Assembly (NCBI GenBank): GCA_018432565.1
Contig: JAHDSS010000306.1
Span: forward strand, 1 to 14,633
Direction: 5' to 3'
DNA from: Kiritimatiellia bacterium
GTDB taxonomy: Bacteria > Verrucomicrobiota > Kiritimatiellia > CAIQIC01 > Lenti-01
DNA length: 14,633 bases
Both the position numbers and the translations under genes were made by a program. The notes below the pieces were generated by a model, which was given only the letters and a program-made list of their open reading frames with translations, made no database searches and was not told where the DNA came from. Shown piece after piece: positions 8,191-14,633 of this stretch. Numbering within the stretch: position 1 is the first letter of the stretch; each line of letters opens with the position of its first letter.

Positions 8191-8499
8191 TTATATCTTG
8201 ATTTGGATGTCCACGCCCGCCGGCAGATTCAGCTTCTTCAGCTCGTCCACCGTCTTCGCCGTCGGATCAATGATGTCCAGCAGCCGCTTGTGGGTGCGGA
8301 TCTCGAACTGTTCCATCGACTTCTTGTCCGCGTGGACGCTGCGGTTCACCGTGTAGCGCTCGATCCGCGTCGGCATCGGGATCGGCCCGACCACCCGCGC
8401 ACCCGTGCGCTTCGTCGTTTCCACGATCTCGCCTGCCGACTGGTCCAGCATCCGGTGGTCGAACGCCCTCAACCGTATTCTGATTCGTTGTCCGCTCAT
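8191..8499 (-). CDS. rpsJ: 30S ribosomal protein S10
   Basis: A 102-residue protein, [20 protein letters not shown] onward, with the S10 signature [21 protein letters not shown] near residues 34-54. S10 is part of the 30S head, and in other bacteria it partners NusB in antitermination. It lies 13 bases after the fusA stop, with AGAGAAGAG upstream of the ATG. There is no space for its own leader or promoter, so it is presumably read from the fusA transcript unless an internal promoter lies within fusA. Confidence 0.98.
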   Translation of the reverse strand: MSGQRIRIRLRAFDHRMLDQSAGEIVETTKRTGARVVGPIPMPTRIERYTVNRSVHADKKSMEQFEIRTHKRLLDIIDPTAKTVDELKKLNLPAGVDIQIKI

Positions 8500-8512
8500 G
8501 TTCTCTTCTCTG

Positions 8513-10609
8513 TCAACGGTTCATCAACTCCTGGCCCAGGGTGTCCGGCACCACATCAAACCGGGTCGGCTCCATCGTGTACCCGGCGCGTCCACGTGTC
8601 AAAGAACGCAATGTGGTTGCGTAGCCGAACAGCTCCGCCAGGGGCACCGAGGCCTCGATCACCCGCGTCCCGTCCCGCTGCGCCACGTCTTTCACCTGGC
8701 CGCGGCGCATGTTCAAATCGCCCAGTACGTCGCCCAAGTGCTCCTCGGGCGTCACAATCTCGAGCGCCATGATGGGCTCCAGAAGGACCGGACGTGCCGA
8801 ACGCGCCGCCTCTCGCAGCGACATCGACGCCGCCGATCGAAACGCAATTTCCGACGAATCGACCGGATGCCATTGGCCGTTGACCACCGACACCCGGACG
8901 TCGACTAGCGGGAAATTTCCCAGCACACCTGTGCTCAACCCGTCGTGAATTCCTTCCTCCACAACGGATCGAAAATCGTGCGGGATTAAATCAGATGAAA
9001 TTTGGAAGTCAACACTATTTCCATTTCCCCGCTCATTTTTTTCCAGCGCAATCCCCACCATCGCGAAATGGCGCTTCCCGCCCAGCTCCCGGTCGAACGT
9101 GAAGTCCGCCCGCGCCGCCTCGCGGATCGTCTCGCGGTACGCCACCATCGGACGCCCCGCGTTCGCCTTCACCTTGAACTCCCGCAGCATCCGGTCGCGC
9201 AGAATGTCCAGATGCAGTTCGCCCATCCCCTGGATGATCGTCTGACCCGTCTCCGGATCCTTCGCCGTGCGGAACGTCGGATCCTCTTCCGCCAGATCCG
9301 CCAGCGCCGCGTTCATCTTTTCCTTGTCCGCCTGCGTCTTCGGCTCGATCGCCATGGACACCACCGGCTCCGGAAACACGATCCGCTCCAGCGCGATCGG
9401 CTTCTGCTCCGCGCACAGCGTGTCCCCCGTCACCACGCCCTTGATTCCCGCAATCGCCCCGATCTCCCCCGCATACAGCGTGTCCACCTCTTCGCGCTGG
9501 TTCGCGTGCAGCCGGATCAGCCGCATCACCCGCTCGCGCTTCTGCGTGCGCGGATTCCAGACATTCGCCCCCTTCTTCAACTCCCCCGAATACACCCGCA
9601 TGAAAATCAGCCGCCCCACGAACGGATCCGTCGCCACCTTGAACGCCAGCGCGCACAGCGGTTCGGCATCGCTCGTCTCGCGCACCAGCTCCTCGTCCGT
9701 CTTCGGATGCCGCCCCGTCACCGGCGGCACCTCCAGCGGCGACGGCAGGTATTCCGCCACCGCATCCAGCAGCTGCTGAATCCCCTTGTTGCGCAGGCTC
9801 GTCCCGCACAGCACCGGCACCATCCGGTTCGTCACCGTCGCCCGGCGGATGCCGCCCATCAGCTCCGCCTCGCCCAAATCCCCCTCGTCCAGGTACGCGT
9901 TCAGCAGCGCCTCGTCCGTCTCCGCCACCGCCTCCAGCAGCGCCTCCCGCGCCGCCTGCGCCTCCGCCGCCAGCTCGGGAGGAATCTCCTGCACCGTCAC
10001 CTTCGACCCCAGCGTGCCCTCGTCGAACGTCAGCCCCTTCATCCGCACCAGGTCCACCACCCCCTTGAAATGCTCCTCGCTCCCCCACGGCAGCTGCACC
10101 GGCACCGCCGGCGCATGCAGCTTCTCGCGCATCTCCCGCACCACCCGCATGAACTGCGCGCCCGTCCGGTCCATCTTGTTGATGAACGCCATCCGCGGCA
10201 CCTTGTATTTGTTCGCCTGCCGCCACACCGTCTCCGACTGCGGCTGCACCCCGCCCACCGCGCAGAACACCCCCACCGCCCCGTCCAGCACCCGCAGCGA
10301 CCGCTCCACCTCCGCCGTGAAATCCACATGCCCCGGCGTGTCAATGATGTTGATCTGCCGGTCCTTCCAGAAACACGTCGTCGCCGCGCTCGTGATCGTG
10401 ATCCCCCGCTCCTGCTCCTGCGCCATCCAGTCCATCACCGCAGTGCCTTCGTACACCTCCCCCATCTTGTGCACCTTGCCCGTGTAAAACAGCATCCGCT
10501 CCGTCGTGGTCGTCTTGCCCGCATCAATGTGCGCCACGATCCCGATGTTCCGGATCGCCGCCAGCGCGTGCCCGCGCCCCGCCGCCTCGATGTTGGTATC
10601 CTTCGCCAC
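8513..10609 (-). CDS. fusA: Elongation factor G
   Basis: A 698-residue translocase, the GTPase that moves tRNA and mRNA after peptide transfer. The G domain shows the P-loop [10 protein letters not shown] (26-35), the switch II motif DTPGHVD (90-96) and NKMD (144-147). Later domains include [14 protein letters not shown] and, in domain IV, the stretch [14 protein letters not shown], typical of canonical EF-G. The start is a GTG (10609) with a moderate GGGACAG upstream. No in-frame ATG exists nearby. Unlike the usual str operon, rpsL and rpsG do not precede it and tuf does not follow. Codons for about residues 516-556 are distinctly AT-richer than the rest, including TTA, TCA and TCT. Confidence 0.98.
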   Translation of the reverse strand: MAKDTNIEAAGRGHALAAIRNIGIVAHIDAGKTTTTERMLFYTGKVHKMGEVYEGTAVMDWMAQEQERGITITSAATTCFWKDRQINIIDTPGHVDFTAEVERSLRVLDGAVGVFCAVGGVQPQSETVWRQANKYKVPRMAFINKMDRTGAQFMRVVREMREKLHAPAVPVQLPWGSEEHFKGVVDLVRMKGLTFDEGTLGSKVTVQEIPPELAAEAQAAREALLEAVAETDEALLNAYLDEGDLGEAELMGGIRRATVTNRMVPVLCGTSLRNKGIQQLLDAVAEYLPSPLEVPPVTGRHPKTDEELVRETSDAEPLCALAFKVATDPFVGRLIFMRVYSGELKKGANVWNPRTQKRERVMRLIRLHANQREEVDTLYAGEIGAIAGIKGVVTGDTLCAEQKPIALERIVFPEPVVSMAIEPKTQADKEKMNAALADLAEEDPTFRTAKDPETGQTIIQGMGELHLDILRDRMLREFKVKANAGRPMVAYRETIREAARADFTFDRELGGKRHFAMVGIALEKNERGNGNSVDFQISSDLIPHDFRSVVEEGIHDGLSTGVLGNFPLVDVRVSVVNGQWHPVDSSEIAFRSAASMSLREAARSARPVLLEPIMALEIVTPEEHLGDVLGDLNMRRGQVKDVAQRDGTRVIEASVPLAELFGYATTLRSLTRGRAGYTMEPTRFDVVPDTLGQELMNR

Positions 10610-10651
10610 AATCTGTCCCGTCCTGATGGTTTCCTGGTATGAGAGCCGCGC

Positions 10652-10680
10652 ACCCTACCACGCTCCTTCGCCTTCGCCAA
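10652..10680 (-). promoter_or_regulatory. Candidate sigma70-type promoter for the fusA-ribosomal operon
   Basis: Read on the minus strand, TTGGCG (10680-10675) and TAGGGT (10657-10652) are separated by 17 bases, with an extended TGG before the -10. The start point would be near 10645, leaving a leader of about 35 bases before the fusA GTG. The stretch after the -10 is GC-rich (GCGCGGC), like discriminators of stringently controlled ribosomal promoters. The match is partial, and the call is an inference. Confidence 0.35.
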
Positions 10681-10761
10681 GCAAAAGCAGGCTTCGGCCA
10701 AAGCACCGCACAGGAAGAACACGCTTCAACCATCCCTGATGCACGAGGTCCGCACCAGACC

Positions 10762-10782
10762 CCCGCGGGCTTGCCCCGCGGG
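10762..10782. other. GC-rich hairpin in the divergent intergenic region
   Basis: CCCGCGGG occurs at 10762-10769 and again at 10775-10782, separated by CTTGC. The eight-base arms are self-complementary and can pair as a stem. No T-run follows on either strand, so it is not a standard intrinsic terminator. If the proposed fusA promoter is right, it lies upstream of the transcript and would act only as DNA. A run of eight C sits nearby at 10817-10824. Confidence 0.5.
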
Positions 10783-10851
10783 TGAATCCGGTTTGCACAG
10801 CGACTGAGTCAGCCCGCCCCCCCCGCAACGGCCCGCTCCAATCCCCCTCAA

Positions 10852-10891
10852 TATAGTTATTGCAATAACTATAGTTATTGCAATAACTATA
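10852..10891. repeat. Perfect 40-base AT-rich palindrome made of two 18-base tandem units
   Basis: The unit TATAGTTATTGCAATAAC occurs twice in tandem (10852-10869 and 10870-10887) and is closed by TATA. Each 22-base stretch (10852-10873 and 10870-10891) is a perfect palindrome centred on TTG/CAA, and the whole 40 bases is itself a perfect palindrome centred between 10871 and 10872. It is very AT-rich inside a GC-rich genome and sits between the divergent fusA and deacetylase genes. The symmetry fits paired operator sites for a dimeric regulator; the TTATTGCAATAA core resembles MarR- or TetR-type sites only in general style. It also contains -10-like TATAGT in both directions. Cruciform formation is another possibility. 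Confidence 0.85.
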
Positions 10892-10939
10892 CATTTCCCG
10901 CCCCCTCCCGCCATCGCACCCACCCCGGCATCTTTTGCC

Positions 10940-10969
10940 TTGGTTTTCTCATCCATAACGGCATAGAAT
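10940..10969 (+). promoter_or_regulatory. Weak candidate promoter for the deacetylase-dinB unit
   Basis: TTGGTT (10940-10945) and TAGAAT (10964-10969) are separated by 18 bases on the plus strand. The -10 matches five of six consensus bases, but the -35 is poor. If used, transcription would begin near 10976, downstream of the first in-frame ATG of the deacetylase, which would force a later start codon. Confidence 0.25.
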
Positions 10970-12728
10970 GCCCTCCGTGGAATCTGGAAGCCCAGTGTGC
11001 AGCCGGCCGGCAGGCCCCCGGCTCAGCGGCGGCCCGGTCGGCACCGCCCGGCTCCGCCGGGCAATGGCCCTCTCCGCCGCCGCCGCGGTTGCCGCCGTGT
11101 TCGTCGCCGCCTCCGCCTCCGCCGCCATGTCTCCCCTGCGGCTCGGCGACGGCGACCGCCTCCTGGTCGTCGCGCCGCACCCCAATGACGAAACCCTCGC
11201 CGCCGGCGGCCTCATCCAGGAAGCCGCCGCTCTCGATCTGCCCGTGCAGATCTGCTTCTTCACCATGGGCGACAACCACGAGATCCCCTACCTCTTCACC
11301 CGCCGGCATCCCGACCCCCTCCCCGGCGCCGCCCGCTCCATGGCTTCCCGCCGCCAGATCGAAGCCATCGCCTCCTCCACCCAGCTCGGACTCGCCACCA
11401 ACCAGCTGGTCTTTCTCGGCTATCCGGACACCGGCCTCATGACCGTCTGGCAGCGCCACTGGCGCGACACCCCCCCCTACCGCTCGCCCCTCACCCGCGC
11501 CAACACCGTCCCCTACGACCGCGCCCTGACCCCCGGCTCCGCCCACGCCGGCGAAGACATCCTCGACGACCTCCTCGAGGTCCTCCGCGGCTTCCAGCCC
11601 ACCCGCATCGTTCTCCCCCACCCCGCCGACCACAATGCGGACCATCGCGCGATCCATCTCTTTGTCCGGGCCGCCCTCTGGCAGCTCGAATCCGAAGGCG
11701 CCGCCTCCCCCGAACTCCTCGCCGCCCCCGTCCACTTCACCCAATGGCCCGAACCCCGCCGCTACCAGCCCCTCCGCCACGCCGCCCCGCCCTTCTTCCT
11801 GCGCGACAACGCCAATTGGATGGAATACTCCCTCGCCCCCTTCCAGGTCAGCAACAAGCTCGCCGCCATCCGCCGGCACCATTCCCAGTTCCGCCCCTTC
11901 CCCGCCTATCTCGAATCCTTTGTCCGCAAAACCGAACTCTTCGCCGCCATCCCCGACCTCGCATTCCCCGGCGGGACCGGCGACGCCGACCTGCCCGAAG
12001 AAGATCCCTCCCGCTTCCAACCCGATGAAACCCTCTTCGAAGAACTCTCCCGCCTCGCCGAACCGTGGTCCGCCCTCGCCGGACAGCACGCCGCCGAAAC
12101 CCGGACCCTCGCCGGTCACGACAATCGGGTTGTCCGCCAAACCCTCGCCGGCGACGGCTCCTCTCTTACCCTCGCCTTCGATTTCGACAAACCGCTCTCC
12201 GAGGACTGCCGCCTCGCCGTTTACCTGTTCGGCCACCGCCCCGGCACCCCCTTCGGCGAAATGCCCAAGATCGAAATCACCGCCACCCCCCAAACCATCA
12301 TCGCCGTCCGCGACCTCGCCGCCAACCTCCCCGCCCGATCCATCGAACTCCTGCCCGGCAGTCCCCGGGAAATCGCCCTGCGCATTCCCCTTGATCTTCT
12401 CGGATCTCCCGCCCGGCTCCTGACCGGCGCGGAACTCTCCAAGGACACCCTGCCCGTGGACTGGCTCCCCTGGCGCGCACTCGACCTGACCGGCTCCCCC
12501 TCCCCCGTAGAAATCCCTTCCCCTGCCGCCGGATCCCGCGACGATCCATCCGCCCCGTCTCCACCACAATCTCCGTCCGCCTCCCCGGCCCCGACGGCCT
12601 CGCCGCCACCGGATCCCGCCGGCCGCACCGAATCTCCCGCCGTCTCCCCGCCGCGTCTCGTTCCCCGCGTCCGCCTTCCCAAACCCGCTCCCAAAGCCAC
12701 CGAAGCCGACGAACCGGTCTTCTGGTGA
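10968..12728 (+). CDS. Secreted PIG-L family deacetylase with an altered HPNDE metal-site motif
   Basis: A 586-residue protein if the first ATG is used. A positively charged RLRR (28-31) and hydrophobic stretch (33-48) ending SASAA look like a signal peptide, so it probably acts outside the cytoplasm. The PIG-L (LmbE) domain follows: LLVVAPHPNDETLAAGG (65-81), RRQIEA (128-133), LVFLGYPDTG (147-156), and a histidine cluster HPADHNADHRAIH (218-230). The domain continues to about residue 325, including KLAAIRRHHSQFRPF. Family members are zinc-dependent and remove N-acetyl groups from sugar-linked substrates. The first Asp of the usual HPDDE is Asn (N73). A beta-rich domain (about 375-505) and a Pro/Ser-rich tail (508-582) follow. 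The start is uncertain: GTG at 10995 (GGAAG upstream) and ATG at 11064 are alternatives. The substrate cannot be told. Confidence 0.85.
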   Translation: MPSVESGSPVCSRPAGPRLSGGPVGTARLRRAMALSAAAAVAAVFVAASASAAMSPLRLGDGDRLLVVAPHPNDETLAAGGLIQEAAALDLPVQICFFTMGDNHEIPYLFTRRHPDPLPGAARSMASRRQIEAIASSTQLGLATNQLVFLGYPDTGLMTVWQRHWRDTPPYRSPLTRANTVPYDRALTPGSAHAGEDILDDLLEVLRGFQPTRIVLPHPADHNADHRAIHLFVRAALWQLESEGAASPELLAAPVHFTQWPEPRRYQPLRHAAPPFFLRDNANWMEYSLAPFQVSNKLAAIRRHHSQFRPFPAYLESFVRKTELFAAIPDLAFPGGTGDADLPEEDPSRFQPDETLFEELSRLAEPWSALAGQHAAETRTLAGHDNRVVRQTLAGDGSSLTLAFDFDKPLSEDCRLAVYLFGHRPGTPFGEMPKIEITATPQTIIAVRDLAANLPARSIELLPGSPREIALRIPLDLLGSPARLLTGAELSKDTLPVDWLPWRALDLTGSPSPVEIPSPAAGSRDDPSAPSPPQSPSASPAPTASPPPDPAGRTESPAVSPPRLVPRVRLPKPAPKATEADEPVFW

Positions 12729-12741
12729 TCCGGAGGCCCCC

Positions 12742-13941
12742 GTGCCCGCCGCTGCCTCTCCGCGCCGCGTTTTCCTGCATGTGGACATGGATGCCTTCTA
12801 TGCCGCCATCGAGCAGCGCGACCACCCCGACTACCGCGGCAAACCCGTCGTCGTCGGCGCTCCGCCCGACCAGCGCGGCGTCGTCGCCACCGCCTCCTAC
12901 GAAGCCCGCACCTTCGGCATCCATTCCGCCATGCCCTCCCGGGACGCCGGACGCCGCTGCCCCTCCGCCATCTTCCTCCCCCCCGACATGCCCCGCTACA
13001 AGGCCGTCTCCGACCAGGTCTTCGCCATCTTCGAACGCTACACCCCTTTCGTCGAAGGCCTCTCCATTGACGAAGCCTTCCTCGATGTCACCGGCTCCCT
13101 GCGCCTGTTCGGCGGCGGCGAAGAAATCGCCCGCCGCATCCGGAACGACATCCGCTCCGAGCTCTCCCTCACCTGCTCCATCGGCGTCGCCCCCAATAAA
13201 TTCCTGGCCAAACTCGGTTCCGAATACCGCAAGCCCGACGGCCTGACCGTGCTGCCCTTCGACCGCCCCGGCATCATCGCCTTCCTGCGCCCCCTCCCCG
13301 TCACCCGGCTCTGGGGCGTCGGCAAGGTCACCCGCCAGGCCTTCGACCGCGCCGCCCTCCACACCATCGGCGACCTCCAGGACGCCCCCCCCGCCCTGCT
13401 CGAAAGCGTCGTCGGCCCCCACGGCGCCGCCCACCTGCGCCGCCTCGCCTTCGGCGACGACCCGCGCGAAATCGAACTCGATGTCCGCGAAAAATCCATC
13501 TCCCGCGAACATACCTTCCTTCGCGACGAACGCGCCCGCCACCTCCTCGACAACACCCTCTTCGAACTCGTCGAAGACGTCGCCCGCCGCCTTCGCGCCG
13601 ACGGACGCCTCGCCGCCACCGGACGCCTCAAGGTCCGCTGGAAGGACTTCACCACCCTCACCCGCCAGCGCGCCTTCCCCCGCCCCACCCGCATCGAAGA
13701 AGATCTCCAGGCCATGGCCGCCGCCCTCTTCAAGGAAATCCCCCTCGAACAACCCGTCCGCCTCATCGGCTTCGGCGTCGCCGACCTCGTCGAATCCGAC
13801 GCCTCCCGCCAGCTCGATCTCTTCGACCTGCCCGTCGAAACCCGCGCCCGCCGCGAACAGCTCGAACGCACCCTGGACCGCATCCGCGAAGAACACGGAC
13901 CCGCCGCCATCCGCCGCGCCCGCACCCTGCCCCCCCCATAA
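12742..13941 (+). CDS. dinB: DNA polymerase IV (Y-family translesion polymerase)
   Basis: A 399-residue Y-family polymerase. The catalytic acids are visible: D15 in HVDMDAFYAAIEQ, and D110 and E111 in LSIDEAFLDVT. Y20 occupies the steric-gate position. Family stretches include ASYEARTFGIHSAMPS (51-66), CSIGVAPNKFLAKLGSEYRKPDG and the helix-hairpin-helix LWGVGKVT. QLDLF (357-361) is a beta-clamp-binding motif, followed by a short helical tail. It copies damaged DNA with low fidelity. The start is GTG (12742), with GGAGG 5 bases upstream, 13 bases after the deacetylase stop, so the two are probably one transcript. No LexA-type operator was recognised upstream. Confidence 0.96.
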   Translation: MPAAASPRRVFLHVDMDAFYAAIEQRDHPDYRGKPVVVGAPPDQRGVVATASYEARTFGIHSAMPSRDAGRRCPSAIFLPPDMPRYKAVSDQVFAIFERYTPFVEGLSIDEAFLDVTGSLRLFGGGEEIARRIRNDIRSELSLTCSIGVAPNKFLAKLGSEYRKPDGLTVLPFDRPGIIAFLRPLPVTRLWGVGKVTRQAFDRAALHTIGDLQDAPPALLESVVGPHGAAHLRRLAFGDDPREIELDVREKSISREHTFLRDERARHLLDNTLFELVEDVARRLRADGRLAATGRLKVRWKDFTTLTRQRAFPRPTRIEEDLQAMAAALFKEIPLEQPVRLIGFGVADLVESDASRQLDLFDLPVETRARREQLERTLDRIREEHGPAAIRRARTLPPP

Positions 13942-14109
13942 CAACAAATCCTGACCCGGCTCAACGGCCGCGGTCGTCGTCCCGCCCCCCGCAAGCACGG
14001 AAACAAGGTCCGCAACCCGGGAAAAGACTTGGCGGCCCCGGATCGGGCAGATTCCCCCGCATGACGCGTCCCGCATGGTGCGGCCGCGCCCCACGAAAGG
14101 AATCCGCTC

Positions 14110-14633
14110 ATGAACTCCCATTGGATCGCACTCGGCACCACCCTGCTGGCCGGCAGCCTCCCCGCCTTCGCCTCGGACGCCCCGTCCCCGGCCGGGCTTC
14201 TCGCCCCCGTGACCGTCGAAGAACGCCCCGCCCAGCGCGTGGCCTATGTCGAACAAACCGGCCACTTCCAGGCCAACCCGGACCTCTACGATGTCCTGCT
14301 CCAAAAACTGCTCGACTGGGCCGTCCCCGCCGGCATCTGGCATTTTCCCGATCAGACCCTCATCGTCTGCATCTACCCCGACGACCCCGAAACCACGCCG
14401 CCCGACCGGCAGCGCCTCTGGTTCGGCATCACCATCGGCGAAAGCGACACTCCCCCCGACGGCATCCGCACCCTGACCCTGCCCGCCGGCCCCCATGCCG
14501 TCGGCCGCTTCTCCATCGCCGCCGATCAGTTCGGGCCGGCCTGGGGCCACCTGTACGGCGAATGGATGCCCCGCAGCGGCTTTGCTCCCGCCGGCCTCGC
14601 CTATGAACTGCAGAAAAACGACTCCTCCGAACA
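14110..14633 (+). CDS. Secreted GyrI-like (AraC effector-binding type) domain protein, 3' end outside window
   Basis: An ATG at 14110, with AAAGGA about 8 bases upstream, opens a frame that runs off the window after 174 codons. The first 21 residues (MNSHWIALGTTLLAGSLPAFA) look like a signal peptide ending in an AFA cleavage site. The rest follows the GyrI-like/SbmC domain pattern: VEERPAQRVAYVEQTGHF (36-53), a helix with LLQKLLDWA (63-71), LIVCIYPDDPETTP (84-97), LWFGITIGE (103-111), LTLPAGPHAV (122-131), and FGPAWGHLYGEWMPRSGFAPAG (141-162). Such domains bind small molecules or, in SbmC, DNA gyrase. Most are cytoplasmic or fused to regulators, so the export signal is unusual. It is 168 bases after dinB. 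That gap holds no clear promoter or terminator, so membership in the same operon is unsure. Confidence 0.8.
   Translation, partial: MNSHWIALGTTLLAGSLPAFASDAPSPAGLLAPVTVEERPAQRVAYVEQTGHFQANPDLYDVLLQKLLDWAVPAGIWHFPDQTLIVCIYPDDPETTPPDRQRLWFGITIGESDTPPDGIRTLTLPAGPHAVGRFSIAADQFGPAWGHLYGEWMPRSGFAPAGLAYELQKNDSSE

Noticed and set aside
9002..10642. A 546-codon plus-strand open frame opposite fusA
   Set aside because: Arg/His/Leu-rich composition typical of antisense to a GC-rich gene. EF-G motifs settle the coding strand.
10852..10891. Possible CRISPR array or transposon end
   Set aside because: The two units are directly abutting with no spacer, there are no cas genes, and no transposase or target-site duplication is visible.
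10655..10894. Small minus-strand frame reading a repeated YSYCNN pattern
   Set aside because: The repeat is only the translation of the 18-base tandem DNA repeat, with no ribosome-binding site or family similarity.
10887..12788. A 633-codon minus-strand open frame opposite the deacetylase
   Set aside because: Gly-rich shadow of the PIG-L gene, which shows clear family motifs on the plus strand.
14071..14083. Hairpin CCGCATGGTGCGG upstream of the GyrI-like gene as a terminator
   Set aside because: The stem is only five base pairs, with no following T-run. It is within chance expectation for GC-rich sequence.
12298..14550. A 750-codon open frame on the minus strand opposite dinB and the deacetylase end
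   Set aside because: It is Gly/Glu/Ala-rich, matches no family pattern and is antiparallel to well-identified genes. It is a by-product of low stop-codon density in GC-rich DNA.
14061..14606. A 181-codon plus-strand frame overlapping the last gene
   Set aside because: It is Arg/Pro-rich without family pattern. The frame starting at 14110 has a ribosome-binding site, a signal peptide and GyrI-like motifs.

Overview
The window holds a tightly packed ribosomal-protein operon on the minus strand (1-10609), a 358-base divergent intergenic region (10610-10967), and a short plus-strand accessory cluster (10968-14633). The DNA is GC-rich, and the plus strand carries a strong excess of C over G in every stretch I counted. 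The genes are clearly bacterial. Three things fit a member of the PVC group such as Verrucomicrobiota or Kiritimatiellota: EF-G placed directly before S10 with no tuf between them, the short L24, and the style of the extra membrane protein. This placement rests on memory of gene order and is only moderately confident.

The minus-strand operon reads, in transcription order: fusA, rpsJ, rplC, rplD, rplW, rplB, rpsS, an extra 251-residue gene, rplV, rpsC, rplP, rpmC, rpsQ, rplN, rplX, rplE, rpsN, rpsH, rplF, rplR, and the first codons of what should be rpsE. This is the standard S10-spc order, joined to fusA without a gap. Several junctions overlap (ATGA or TGATG), and the other gaps are mostly under 30 bases, so the genes are probably cotranscribed and translationally coupled. 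Together they build most of the early-assembly core of both ribosomal subunits plus the translocase. Two departures stand out. rpsL, rpsG and tuf are missing around fusA. An unrecognised membrane-anchored, coiled-coil protein is inserted between S19 and L22.

The divergent intergenic region holds a candidate fusA promoter close to the gene, a GC-rich hairpin, a run of eight C, and a striking AT-rich 40-base perfect palindrome made of two 18-base tandem units. The palindrome is a good candidate operator or structured site shared by the two divergent units.

The plus-strand cluster starts with a secreted PIG-L family deacetylase whose metal-site motif reads HPNDE instead of HPDDE. Thirteen bases later comes a translesion DNA polymerase IV (dinB). 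After a 168-base gap comes a gene cut off by the window end, which encodes a GyrI-like (SRPBCC/AraC effector-binding type) ligand-binding domain preceded by a signal peptide. No tRNA, rRNA, CRISPR array or insertion sequence was seen.
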